A stretch of 64,000 bases of DNA. Source: Aureococcus anophagefferens. Taxonomy: Eukaryota; Sar; Pelagophyceae; Pelagomonadales; Pelagomonadaceae. The stretch spans positions 990,684-1,054,683 of the forward strand of contig NW_008705572.1 of NCBI RefSeq assembly GCF_000186865.1. Direction: 5' to 3'. Below, piece by piece: positions 36,096-48,221 of this stretch; the stretch's first letter is position 1, and every line of letters starts with the position of its first letter. The notes under the pieces were generated by a model. It searched no databases. It worked only from the letters and a program-made list of their open reading frames with translations, and was not told the origin of the DNA. The position numbers and the translations under genes are program-made.

Positions 36096-39000
36096 CTAGG
36101 GCTTGAGCCGGAAGGTCGGCAGGCCGAAGAGCACGGGGCAGTACTTGACGCGGGCCTTGAGCTGCACCGCGGGCATCGCGGCGCCGTCGAGGCCGAGCGT
36201 CGACGACGACGGCGTCTTCTCGGCGGGCTTGGGCGCCTTGGAGGGCCGCTTCTCCTTGCTGGGCGTCGACGGCTTCTTGCCCTTGCCGCTGCCCGGCCGG
36301 CCCTTGTCGCTCTTGCCGCTGCCCGGCCGGCTGCCCGAGTCCTTCGTCGCGTCCTCGGGCGCGTCGACGATGTCCTCGGGGATCTCGTCGGCCTTGGACG
36401 CGTGGAGCAGCGCCTCGCCCATGGTCAGCCCCATGTCGCTCATGCCGTCCAGCAGCTTGTTGAGCAGGAGGCGGTTCGCGTGGAACGACGTCGACCACTG
36501 GTTCAGGAGCACCGCGCCCGTGCCCGCGAGGGACCAGAGCGCGGCCGTCTCCAGGGGCTCCTCGAGCGCGAGGTCGTCGCGCTTCTTCTGCGTGTCGATC
36601 TTCGACTGGCGCCGGTACGTGAGCTCGTTGTCCGCGCGGTCGAGGAGCATCGCGACGCGGCAGCCCTCGACGTTCAGGCCCGCGAGGTCCGCGGGCGGCA
36701 GGTGGCTCCCCGAGCGGCCCGCGCCGTAGAAGACGAAGCCGCCGTTGCCGCGCCGCAACAGAAGCTCCATGATCTCCGTCGCGTCGGGGATGTGGTCGTC
36801 GCCGCGGACGCCCTCGGTCCACGCGCCCGCGCCCTTGGGGTTCGCCTGGAGCCGCGTCAGATTGCCCAGCACCGTGCTCCGGGGCTTGTCCGCCGACGCG
36901 GAGCCGCTGTCCTCGTTGCGCGGGTCCGCGACGAAGGCCACGTCGCCGTTCTCGAAGGCGAGGTCGCCGCCGCCGGCGCTCTTGCCCTTGGCGTCGACGG
37001 CGCCCGAGTTGAGCAGCGCGTCCGCGCGCGCCGCGAGCATGTGGACGCTGAAGTCGCGGCTCAGGGGCACGCCGAGCGACGCGAGGTGCGGCGCGGCCTC
37101 CACGGGCAGGAGCTGCAACCGCACATCCAGCAAGACCGTGAGCGCGGGCGCGCCGGCGCCGCCCTTGCCCTTGGCCGGCGCGGCGCCGCCGTCGCCGTCG
37201 GGCGACGCGTGCTTGCGGACGGCTTCCAAGCCCGCGGCGATGAGCTTGTTCTCGAGCACGGGCGCGAGCCACGCGGCCGTGCGCGCCGCGAGCGCCTCGA
37301 AGTCGCGCTCGAGCTGGTCCTCGGGCGCGAAGAGCGCGTCGGCCGCATCCTTGACGTCCGGCGGGAACGACACCTGGGACGCCGACTTGCCGAGCTCGGG
37401 GTCCACGGGGTCCTCCGTCGGCGCGACCTTCGCTTCGGCCTTCTTGAAGTCGCCCGGCGCGCCCGCGTCGTCGCTGTACAACAGCAGGAAGCGGCTCGCG
37501 GCCGCGCGCCACGCGCGCGCGGCCGCGTCGAGCGCCGCGAGCTCCTTGCGCTGGTCGACGGTGAAGACGTGGCGCGCGATGGCCGCGCGCGCGGGCGCCA
37601 GATCGTCGGGGACGCCGTCGACGGCGGGCGGCACGTCGTAGTCGCCCGCGCGCGCGAGCGCCGCGTAGATGGCGTCGCCGTTGGGCGTGAGCTGGAGCGC
37701 GAGGACGTAGAGCGGCGGCGCGCCGAGCGCTTGGGGCGAGCACTTCTTGAGCGCCGCGTGCACCGCGGGCTGGCTCGCGAGATCCAACCGCTTCCAGGCC
37801 GTCGACGCGGCCCCCAGGTGGCGCCGCGCGGCCGCGGCGGCGGGGAACTCGTGGGGGCAGGCGAAGCTCACGGCCGGCGGCGCGCCGGACGCCAAACAGC
37901 CGCCGGAGATGGCCGCGGACGCGGGCGCGGACCGCGCGACGTCGCAGATCGCGCCCGGCGACGGCAGCGGGTCGCTCGGGTCCACCGCCAACGATAGATC
38001 GCCGCCCGACGCGCCGCCGAGGGCGTCGTCGCCGCCGCCCGCGCCGAAGCCGCAGTCGTCGCCGTCGCCGCCGTCGCCGCCGCAGCCCCAGAGCGCGCCC
38101 GCGCGCGCGAGCACGCGCGCGAGCGACGCCGCGCGGCTCAGGTCGCGCCGCGCGGTCGCGCGGCGGTAGACGCCCAGCAGCCAGCGCCGCGCGCAGCACG
38201 ACTGGTAGAGCAGCACGCAGCACACGGCGTCCAAGGGCCGCGCGACGCCGTAGATGTCGACGAGCTCCGACGCGGCCATGCCGACGTCGTCGAAGCGGCC
38301 GCGGCGCAGCCCGGAAGACACCGCGGCGCCCAAAGCGCGCAGGGCCATGCGCCGCGCGTCGTCCTCCGGCGCGGCGTCGTCGACGGCCGCGGGCTCGGAC
38401 CCGTCGAGCGCCGCCTGGGCCGCGGCTAGAACCTCGCGGCCCTTGAGGTCGTCCGCGTCCGCGTCGAGCAGCTGGTCGCTGTCGCGGGGGTCGTCGGCGG
38501 GCGTCGTGCGCGGGTCCTCGAGCTCGCGCGCGCTCAACTTGCCCCGCGCCGGGTCGCCGTCCGCGTCGCCGCCGACGCACCGGTAGAGGCACGGCAGGCT
38601 CGGCCGGTCCGGCAGCGGCGCGGGGATGTAGTTCTCCGCGGTGACGCTGCCCTCGTCCTCGACCTTGGGCGGCGGCTCGTCGCCGTCCGGGGCGGCGTCG
38701 CCGTCGGGCGACGGCTCGCGCTTGATGAGGCCGACCTTGCGCAGATCCCAGACGCCGTCGAAGTGGCCGAGGCGCGTCGCCAGGAGCGCGAAGGCCGCGC
38801 CCAGCGCCGTCTTCGCCGCCGGCAGCGCCGCGGGCGCCGCCGACGTCGCGAGCTGCACGGCCGACGCCGCGTGGACGAGCGCGCGCTCGCTGTGGGGCAC
38901 CTCGAGCTCGTCCGCGCGCGCGCCGCTGTCCGCGGGCTCCGTCTCCGCGAGCCACTGGTCGATGGTGTCGCCGCCCGCGGCCGCCGCCGCCGCCGCGGCG

Positions 39001-42000
39001 ACGGCGGCGGACCGGTTCTCGCCCGCGAGGGCCGCCATGACGACGCGCGCGCGCGACGCCGCGACGAGCAGCGAGCCGACGCGGCGGCCGACGGGCGGCG
39101 CGACCCGCAGCCGGAGCGGGTCCAGCGCCGCGGGCGCGCCGTTGAGCTTCGCCAGCGTGTCCCGCGGGGGCCAGGCCGCCGCGTACAGGCGGTAGGACGC
39201 GTCGAGCGCGCTCTCGACGCTCTCGACGGCCGGCCCGAGCGTCTCCAGGTCCAGCGGGCCGTTGTTGAGCCGCGCGTGCAGGCGGCAGCCGTCGTAGTCG
39301 AGCCGCGCGATGAGGCCCGCCGCGTCGAGGGCCATGGGGTGGGGCACGTCGGACCCGGGCCCGCCGATGTCGCGGAAGCGGTCCAAGATGACCTCGAGGC
39401 GCTCGCGCGCGCGGAACCAGCCCGCGGGCACCGGGACCGTCGCGCCGTCCGCGCGGTGCGGGTCCGGCACGCCGACGGACTCGAGGGCCTCCGCCGCCTC
39501 GACGCGGGCGCGCAACAGCTCGAGCTGGGCCCAGCAGATCGTCGACTCGACGACGGGCTCGCCCTCGCCGAGCGCCGCGCCGTCGCTGTCCATCGTCGTC
39601 AGCCCCCGCGGCTCCGTGCGGCCGCGCTTCTCCGAAACCCGGGCCTTCTGCGCCAAAATATCGCCGACCTTGGCCAGCGCGACCTTGGCGCCGTTGCGCT
39701 GGCCCGAGGCCAGCAGGCACTTGACGAGGCTCAGCGTCGTCCGCGTCCAGGACCGGAAGTCGCCCTTGTCGCCGAGCGCCGCCTGGGCCGCCAGCGTCAG
39801 CCCCCGCGCCTCGTCGAAGGCGCCCCGCGCCGCGGCGATGGCCGCCGACGCCTCGGCGCAGCGGCCCGCGCCGGAGACGTCGCCGAAGGCGTCGTTGTGC
39901 CGCCGCGCGGCCGCGACGTACGTCGCCGCGGCCGCGGGCTGCTCCAGCGCCACGAGCTCGCCGGCGATGGCGCACCAGACGTGGCGCGTCTCGAGGCGGC
40001 TCACCTTCCACTCTAAACCCCGCGCGGCCTGCTCCGCGAGCGCCTCGGGCGACTCCTCCTCCTCGACGACGGACCCGCGCGCCTGCTGCGCGCGCTGCTC
40101 CAGCAGCCGCTCGACGTCCGTCGCGTCCGCCGCGGCGGCCTCGGCCTCCGCCGTGAGCCCCAGGCCGCCCAAAGCCCGCAGCTGGCCCAGCGCCGTCGCC
40201 GTCGCGCCGAGCTCGAAGAGCAGCCGCGCGCGCCGCGCGCCGCCGAGCACCGCGAGCGCGGGCGTCGGCGCGGCCGCGCCGGCGGCCTCGGCGGCCGCGC
40301 CCTTCTTCGGCTTCTCCGCGGCCGGCGGCGCGTCGCCGCCCTTCTTCGCGATGGAGCCGCGCTTCTCCTTCTTGCCCTCGCCGCCCTTGTCGCCCGCGCC
40401 GCCCTTGGAATCCTTCGACGCGGCGTCGTCGCCCTTGGCGCCGCCCTCCGCGTCCTCCTCGCCGCGGTGGCCCGATGCCAAATACCCCAAAAGCTGGAGG
40501 CACGCCGCCGGCGCCAACGCCTGGCCGTGGAAGCCGAGGTCCACCAGACCGTCCGCGAGCGCGCAGAGGTGGTGCGCCGTTAGAGGTACCCTCGGGCAGT
40601 TCTTGGCATTCAACACGTCCTTCTCGTGGCCCCGGTCCGCGCGCGCCATGTGGGCGACCAAATCCGGGCTCAGGTCCCAGGCGCACCAGTCGCCGAGCGA
40701 CTCGACGCGCCGGAAGCGCGGCTCCTTCCGCGCGGCGTCGGCCGCCGGCGCGGCGACGGCCGCGGACGCCCTTTTTCCCGTCCCGTCGCCCGCCGCGGCC
40801 TGTAACGCTTCCACCTGGGCCTCCTTGGCGGCGACGGCGTTGGCCGCGTCGACGCCGCGGTTCACGAGCACCGTCGCGTAGTGCGACCCGAGCAGGAGCC
40901 ACTTGCGCCGCTCGCCGAGCGTGCCCGCGAGGGAGCTCAGCATGGACAGGGTCCGCAGCAGCAGCTCGAGGTGCGCCGCCGCGAGGCGCGGCGGCGCGTG
41001 GCTGATCTTCGACGCCTGCTTCTCCGAGCCCGCGCGCGACCCGCCGCGCTGGCTCGCGGCCTGGGACCGCTGCGACTGGGCCGTCTGCGCGCGCGACTGG
41101 GCGCCGGACGCCTGGTCGCCGCCGGCCTGGCTGCCGCCGCGGCCCACGCGCCTCGACCCGCCCGTGATGGCGCTGCCCGCGTTCGAGCCAGCGTCGCTGC
41201 CGCTCTCGCCGCCGCCGCCGCGCTCGCTGCCCGCGGCGGACGCGCCGCCGCGCTCCGAGCCCATGCGCGACCCGAGCTGGGACCCGGCGCGGCTCATCGT
41301 CGCCGAGCCCGTCCTCGGCAGCTCCTTCGTCGCGTTCGCGTCGACCTCCAGCAGGATGTCCGCGGCGAGCCGCGCGGCGCACTCCGCGTCGCGCGCGGCG
41401 ACGCGCTGCGCGACGAGCCACTCGGCGAGCTCGACGAGGTACTCGACGCGCTCGAAGCGGCCGGCGACGGCTTCCAGCGCCTTCTGGTACGCGGCGAGCT
41501 GCTGCCGCGGGTCCGACGCGGCGCGCGCGAGCGTCGCCCAGACGCGCGCGTACGTGGCCGCGTCGCCGTCGACCTTGACCTGGCTCCCGAGGTTCGTCGC
41601 CGCGGACCGGCCCAGCTTCGACAAAAAGCGCACGCGCCACTCGAGCAGCGACCGCCGCAGCTCCTTCTCCGCGGCCTTGCCGTCCGTCGGCGCGTCGCCG
41701 CCGCCGCCCGACGGCTGCGGCGTCGCGGCCTTGGACGACGACTGGCCGAGGTCGCGGAGCGCCTTGTCGACGACGCCGAGCCCCTTGCTCCACTCCCGCG
41801 CGTCGCTGTGGCACTCGAGGAGCAGGCCCAGCAGCGACGCGCGCACGGGGATCGCGCCGGCGCCGCCGCCGTCCGGGAAGGCGTCGAGGCACGCGAGCAT
41901 CGCGCGCACGGGCGCGCGCGTGAGCCGCCGCGACACCGCGGCGCCGGCCAGAGGCAGCGCCGCGTTCCAGAGCTGCTCCGCGGCGTGGACGCCGAGGAAG

Positions 42001-45000
42001 GGCCACTGCTTCGCGGCGACGGCGTGGCGCGCCGCGCGCACGAAGTGGCTCAGCGCCGCGGCGAACAAGGCGTCCTGCGTCGCCTTGTCCTGGCCGGGCG
42101 ACACGGACCGCTGGATCGCGTTCGCGCGCGCGGCCTCGGCGACCGAACCCCAGCGCCAGGCGTGGACGGGGATGGCGCCCGCGAAGGGCGGCGGCGTCGT
42201 CGACTCCGACGACGCCTCCGACGCGTCCGTCACCGTCGTCGAGTCGTCGTCGGCGCCGCCGCGGTCGCGCACGGCGCGCGTCTCGCTCTCCGCGTGCGCG
42301 GCCTGGTCGTCGAGCGACGGCGCGGGCCGCGGCGGCTCCGGCAATAGGCCGACGGCGCGCGTCGCGCAGGCCTGGACGCGCTTGCCCACGCCCAGCCGCA
42401 GGGCCTCGACGGCGAGGCGCGCCCAGAGCTCGAGGCGCAGGACCAGGGCGTCGCCGTCGGCCTCGCGCGACGTCGGCGCGAGCGCGAGCGCGGCGACCTC
42501 GGCTTCCGACGCCGCGTCCTGGGGCCGCTCCTTCTCGACCTCGCGCGCGCGCGTCGACGCGTCGAGGCGCATCTGCTGCGCGAGCTTCTCCTCGCGCGCG
42601 GCGTCGTCGAGGCGCGCGGCGGCCGCGCCGATGGCCTCGTCCGCGGCCGGGTCGGCCCGCGGGAGCTGCTTGAGCTTCGCGAGGCGCGCGAGCACGTCGA
42701 AGAAGACGGCGGCGCGCTCGGCGACGAGCTTCGCCTCGTCGACGCCCGACGCGGTCCGCGCGGCGCGCGGCGACTTGGGCTGCGGCGGCGGCGGCGGCGG
42801 CGGCGACGCGCCGTTCTCCGTCTCCGCGAAGAGCTCGACGAGGCGTTTGACGAGGAGGGGCCGCCGGAGCCCGTGGCGCTTCGTCGCCTCGGCGCAGAGG
42901 TCCGACGCCTCCTTGGCCTTGCCGCCGGCGACCAGGATCCGCGCGATCATCTCCGCGAGCGACGCGCCGAGCGCGTCGTCGTCGGAGCCGACGGCGACGA
43001 GCGCGTCGCGCGCGGCCCGCAGCGACTCCAGGACCTCGGGCAGCATGACGTCGTAGCGGTCGCGGCGCATGAGGTGGAGGTGGTAGTTCCAGATGCAGGC
43101 CGCGCCCGACTCGACGAGCTTCGCCACGCCGAGGCGCTCCGCGCGCCTGAGGCCGCCGACGAGCGCGCCGAGCACGCGCCGCTTGAGCGCGCTGAGGCAG
43201 CTGGGGCTCGGGCGCATGCGCGTGGCCTGGGTGCGGTCGTCCGTGAGCGCGGACTCGTCGTCGAGGCCGCCGCCGCCCTGGCTGCCCGCGCTCGCGGCGC
43301 GCGCGGCCGCGGACGGCGCGCCGCCGCCGCGCTGCGACGCGCGGCGGCTCGGCGTCGACGCGCGCGAGTTCGAGCCCGCGTCCGCGTCGCCCTGGTCGTC
43401 CTCGCGGTCCCGCGCGTCGACGGCCGTCGAGTCGACGCCGAGCTCGAGCCAGGCGAGGGGCACCTTGACGTCCTCGGCGCCCTCGCCCTTGGTCGCGCCG
43501 CTCTTCTTCTTCTTCGCCAAGGTCGGGTCCGCGCGCTCCGCGTGCTCGCGCGCGGCGCGCTTCGCCGTCGCCTGGAGCTCGTCGACGTAGGCTTCGGCTA
43601 GCGCGAACTGGGCCTGGACCTGCATGACGACGAACTCCGAGTGCGTCTCCAAGCTCCAGACGTCGCGGAGCAGGATGGCCGCGCCGACCTGGACGAGCTC
43701 GCGCGACGAGTCGCGGTGGTGCTTCCAGGCCGTGTCGATCAACGCGGACCAGAGCGTCGCGCGCTGCATCTCGCGGCTCCCCGGCTCCGCGATGGCATCA
43801 CCCTCGGCGCCGTCGGCCGTCGGCGCCGCGAACGGCAGCGCCGCGAGCGCGTCGCCCCACGCGGGCCGGTCGACGTCCTCGTCGACCTGGGGCGTCGCCG
43901 CGTCGTCCCAGGCGGCCTCGCTGAAGGCCGCGAGCGCGGCGGACCAGCCGCCCTCGGGCGGCGGCGGCGGCGCGTGGTCCAACTTCTTCTCGATGTCGAT
44001 CAAAAGCCCCGCGACCTGGTCGAGCATCGTCCGCTGGAGCTGCGCGTTCGGCACCTCCAAGGCGTGGTCGAGCATGAGCGTCGCCTTGTCCTCGAGGGAG
44101 TCGGGCTCCTGGTACAGGTTCGACCGGAGCTGGAGCCGGTTCTGCAGGGGCTTCACGTAGCGGTCCAGGGGCCTCAGCTTGTACTCGGCCTCGTGCGACG
44201 CGTCGACGGGCGGCGCGTCGCCGTCGTCCGCCGGCGTCGCCTGCTCCGCCTTGTCGTCGTGGTCGCCCGGCGGCGGGCCGTTCTCCTCGTCGAGGGCCTC
44301 CGCGGCCGTGTCCGCGTCGATGGCCCCGTAGTCGATCTCGAGCGCCTTCTTGATCTCCGTCGACGCCTGGGCAGCAAAAGAGAGATTCAACGTCGCTTCA
44401 ATGTGAGTGTTCCGCGCGCGCGCGTTCCAAAGAAAGCATCCACGCTTCGAGACCGTTCCGAGAGATGATCGCTCGTCCAAAAATCAGCCAAAACGAGTGG
44501 AAAACGGCCGAGATATGAGCCTTTGAAGTTGGGAATTTCGCTCTCTTTTGCTGCCCTGGTCGACGCCTTGGCCAAAAAGTCGGACGCGAGCTCGCACTGG
44601 GCGACCTCGAAGTGGAGCTTCGCCCGCAACGCGACGAGGGGCGACCGGATCTCCTCGAGGAGCGTCGCCGCGAGCTGGAACGTGCGGTAGACGTGGCGCC
44701 GGAGGTGGGGCTGCAATAACGGTAGCGCGACGTTCCACGTGCAGACGCAGCCCTCCTGGATGAGCTCCGGGTCGCCTAAGCGCTTCACGGCGAGCAGCGT
44801 GCGGTCGAGCTGCTTGAGCGCGTCGACGCGCCGCGCGAGCCGCAATGCTAACACCTCCTTCGTCTTGAGCTTCTCCTTCTTCGCGGCCGCGGCCTGCTCC
44901 TCCTGCTTGGCCGCGAGCGCGCGCGCCGCGGGGTCGTTGTTCTCCTTGGCGGCCTTCTTCTTCGCGCCCTCGCCGCCGCCGCTCTTGATCGACGACAGCG

Positions 45001-46618
45001 GCACGGCGTCCGTCTCGTCGAGCTCCCGGGCGAGGAGTAAACAGCGCAGCAGGTCCAGCTTCACGCGCGCGACCGCCGGCGCGTCCTTGGCGTTCGACGC
45101 GCGTTTCACGCAGAGCTTCGCGACGTCGCGCGCCTCCGTGCGGCTCAGCGCCTCGTCGCCGGAGAAGTCCGCGAGGTGGAGCGCCGCGCGGCCCGCGTCG
45201 GCGACGGCCTCGGCGCTCTCCGGCGGCAGGGTCTGCGCCTTCGCGGGCTCGTCGTCGGGCGCGGGCGCGCGCGGCGACTTCTTCGCCGCGGCCTTGTCGT
45301 CGCCGAAGTCGCCGTCCGGCGGGAACTCGACGCCCAGCTCCTTGCACATGTCCACGAGATGCTGGAGCGCCTCCCGCGCGGGCATCTGGCCGATCATGGA
45401 CTTGACGTGCTGGAGCACGTGCGCCGCGCGGCTCCGCCGGCTCTCGGGCGTCTTGCCGTCGCCGGCCGTCATGTCCGACTTCGTCTCGTCGCCGAGCTTC
45501 TTCGCCGCGGCGTCCTGCAGTCTCGACGTGTGCACGGCGTGGAGGTAGACCTCCATCAGCGCGTCGCTCTCCTTGGCCTTCTTCGCGTAGGCCGCCTCGA
45601 CCTTGACGGACGCCTCCGACTTGCGCCGCTCCGCGTCGAGCACCGCGGCCTCGGCGGCCTCGACGAGCTCCGCGTGGCCCTCGCCGACGCTCGACGCGGC
45701 GACGGAGCCCCGGGGGCTGCCCTGCTGGCTGCCCCCCTTGTCCGACCCCCGCGGCGACGCCTGGTCGCCCCGGGGGCTCTTGCCCTCGTCGTCGTCCTTC
45801 TCGTCGTCCTCTCCGAGCAGCTCCTTGAGGTGCTTCTGCGCCTCCGCCAGCTCCTCGCCGCAGGCCTCGACGACGCCGACGGCCTCGCGCACGGCCTCTT
45901 CGCTCTCGCCGAGACGCCGCTTTGCGAGGTCCTTGGCCCGGCTCAGGCACTCGGCGGCCTTGGCCGCGTCGCCCGCGTCGTCGTGCGCGTACGCCAAAGC
46001 CCGCAGGTAGCGCACGCGCATGTCCAGGTCCTTGTCCTCGACGGTCTCGAGGGCCCGGGACGCCGTGTCCAGGGGCTCGATGGCGTAGCGCGCCGCGCCG
46101 TCCCGGAGCAGCGGGTGCACGATGCTCCAGAGGTAGACGGAGCCGTTGTAGACGAGGAAGTCGTAGCGCGGCCGGTTCACCTCCGCGGTCGCGATGCGCA
46201 GCGCGTGGAGCACGTAGGACACGGCGAGGCGCCGCCGCTGGACGCCCGCGGCGCCGTGGAGGGGCTCGGCGGCGTGGCCCTCGACGAGCGCCTGCACGAA
46301 GAGCGTCCGGCAGAGGAACTGGTCCTCCGTGCCGCCCGCGTCGAGGAAGAAGGTCTTCGTCACCTCCGCGGCGATGTCGAAGCGCTTGTTCTTCACGGCC
46401 GCCTCCGCCGCGAGCACGAGCAGCTCCGGCGACCCGAGGTTCGCGCAGCCCGTGAGCAGGTTGCGCTGCTCGCGCGCGAACTTGAGCTGCTCGTAGGTCT
46501 CGACGAAGATGTCCGCGGCCTTCTGCAGCGCCTCCTCGCGCGCCGTCGGATCCATGCTCACGGCGCTCTCCGTGAGCGCCACGGACTCCCGGAAGGAGCT
46601 CCGCAGGTTGTGGTCCAT
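36096..46618 (-). CDS. CFAP46: CFAP46-like flagellar central-apparatus protein, TPR-rich, with CHAT-like end (two exons)
   Basis: Join of 46618-44567 and 44366-36096, 3,440 residues. The N-terminal block (YEQLKFAREQRNLLTGCANL, HPLLRDGAARYAIEPL, VRYLRALAYAHDDAGDAAKA, CVCTWNVALPLLQPHLRRHV) has the wording and order of CFAP46/FAP46, a TPR protein of the C1d projection of motile cilia. The second exon continues with further TPR-like helices and long Ser/Gly-rich linkers (SRAGSQLGSRMGSERGG). The end (GGFVFYGAGRSGSHLPPADL...LNQWSTSFHANRLLLNKLLDGM) resembles a CHAT-type caspase fold. Length exceeds the ~2,700 residues of animal CFAP46 because of low-complexity insertions. Removing the 200-nt introner restores LAKASTEIKKALEIDYG. 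Confidence 0.85.
44367..44558 (-). mobile_element. Introner element with 18-bp terminal inverted repeats inside CFAP46
   Basis: On the gene strand, the 8-bp repeat GCGTCGAC flanks a 192-bp insert (copies at 44566-44559 and 44366-44359). The insert begins CAGGGCAGCAAAAGAGAG and ends CTCTCTTTTGCTGCCCAG, an inverted repeat with one mismatch. The intron is 44566-44367 (200 nt), using GC of the target duplication as donor and the element's terminal CAG as acceptor, and removes the insert exactly. No coding capacity. Confidence 0.9.
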
Positions 46619-46760
46619 GGCTGCCGGCCCACCCAGCGGCGGCGGCGCGCACACAGCCTCGGCTGTTTTAGCGCTTGGCCCTGGGCAGCCTAGGATTTTG
46701 TCTGCCTTGAACACGATGATGCACTTATTTTGAGTTTCGGAGCAGCCTCGTCAAACTGGC

Positions 46761-48221
46761 ATGGACTCGTCGCTCGCGGCGGACGTCACCGCTGCCTTCG
46801 CGCGGCTCGTTGCAACCGGCCTCTCGCCGAACGAGGCAGCGGCCGCGGCGCTCCTCGAGGCCGCGAACGTCGCCGATGCAGCCTTCGACGCAGCCCTCGA
46901 CGATTTGGCAGCCTTTGATGATCTGGCGGATTTGGATGCATCGACGGGCGCTTTAGACGCAGCAGCTCCGGACGTCGCCGCGGCGACCGCCGAGGCGCCG
47001 CGCGCGCCCTTCGACGTCGAGCTCGACGCGGCCGTGCTGACCGTGCGGTGCCGCGCCGCCGTGCGATGCCGCGTCGCCGGGGCCGTCGTGCCGCCGGCGC
47101 CCGCGGCGCCGCCGTGGCTCGCGGACGTGGCGGCGCTCTACGAGGTCGTCAAGCGCGTCGAGTCCATCCTCAAGCTCCGCGGCCCGCTCGGCGGCCACGG
47201 CTGGAAGTGCGGGCCGACGATGGGCGGCACCTACTGCGACTGCACGCCGCCCCTGGCCTGGCCCAGCTACTACTCCCTCGTCGGCCACGCCTACAACGCG
47301 TGCCAGGACGTCGCGCGGTCGCACCACCAGATCGCGAGCTACCTCGAGGCCTGCATCGCGGCCGCGGGCGCGGGCGACGTCGTCGAGCTGCGGAGCGACC
47401 GGCTCGAGGCGCTGGAGACGCTGAAGACGCGGCGCCGCGCGGCCGCGGAGGCGCGCAAGGCCGCCATGGGCCTCGTCGTCGCGCGCTGCGGCGCCGCGGT
47501 CGCGCGGGCCGTCGACGACTTTTTGCGCGCCCGGCCGCCGCCGCCGCCGGAGGAGGACGCGCGCGTCCCCGGCCTCTGGTACGAGGGCGACCTCGCCTGC
47601 GTCGTCGTCGGCAAGCGCGACTACGTCGTGAAGGTCGTCTCGTCGGGCCGGCGCCGCGTCGCGGTCGCGTACGTCGGCGAGGACCGCGCGGCCAGGGTCG
47701 ACTTCGAGCCCGGGGAGCTCCTCCCCTACGACCTCGACGAGCGCAACAAGCTCCGGGAGCGAACGGAGAAAAAGAAGCGCCCCGCGCCGCCAGAGCCGCC
47801 CAAGGCCGCGAAGAAGCGGCGGAAGAAGGCCAAGCCGCCGGCGGTGTCGTCGAAGAAGGCGGCCGCGAAGCCGCCGGCGAAAGCAGGCGCGTCGAGAAAA
47901 ACGGCCGCGACGAAGAAGAAGGCGGCGACGCCGTCGAAGGCCGACCGCGCCGCCGCCGCCGCCGCCGTCGACACGGAGCGGCGGCGCGCGAAGCCGCCGC
48001 CGCCGGAGCCGTGCCCGATCTGCTACGACAGCTTCCCGCGCGACGACCTGCTCCGCTTCAGCTGCGGCCACGCGGTCTGCCGGTCCTGCGGCGAGCGGCT
48101 TGCGGAGATGCAGGTCGGCGCGCACGGCGCGACGCGGAACCGCCTCACGATCCGCGCGTGCGCGCTCTGCCGGCAGACCGTCTCCGCGGCCATCGTCGTC
48201 AAGCAGGAGTCGCCGCCCTAA
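46761..48221 (+). CDS. C-terminal RING-finger protein, probable E3 ubiquitin ligase
   Basis: A 486-residue protein. The N-terminus (VTAAFARLVATGLSPNEAAA) resembles a UBA-type helix bundle. The middle has a conserved-looking Cys/Trp region (GHGWKCGPTMGGTYCDCTPP) and a globular part with KVVSSGRRRVAVAYVGED, similar in shape to a small beta domain. A Lys/Pro/Ala-rich, histone-H1-like stretch leads to a C3HC4 RING: CPICYDSF, CGHAVCRSCGE, CALCRQ. The RING suggests E2 binding. Its start is ~140 bp from CFAP46 on the other strand. Its stop codon overlaps the stop of the convergent gene. Confidence 0.85.
   Translation: MDSSLAADVTAAFARLVATGLSPNEAAAAALLEAANVADAAFDAALDDLAAFDDLADLDASTGALDAAAPDVAAATAEAPRAPFDVELDAAVLTVRCRAAVRCRVAGAVVPPAPAAPPWLADVAALYEVVKRVESILKLRGPLGGHGWKCGPTMGGTYCDCTPPLAWPSYYSLVGHAYNACQDVARSHHQIASYLEACIAAAGAGDVVELRSDRLEALETLKTRRRAAAEARKAAMGLVVARCGAAVARAVDDFLRARPPPPPEEDARVPGLWYEGDLACVVVGKRDYVVKVVSSGRRRVAVAYVGEDRAARVDFEPGELLPYDLDERNKLRERTEKKKRPAPPEPPKAAKKRRKKAKPPAVSSKKAAAKPPAKAGASRKTAATKKKAATPSKADRAAAAAAVDTERRRAKPPPPEPCPICYDSFPRDDLLRFSCGHAVCRSCGERLAEMQVGAHGATRNRLTIRACALCRQTVSAAIVVKQESPP

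Noticed and set aside
35554..42006. 2,150-residue minus-strand open frame
   Set aside because: Arg/Gly/Ala-rich alternative phase of the CFAP46-like gene; only its last ~200 residues differ and they are antisense to the C2 gene.
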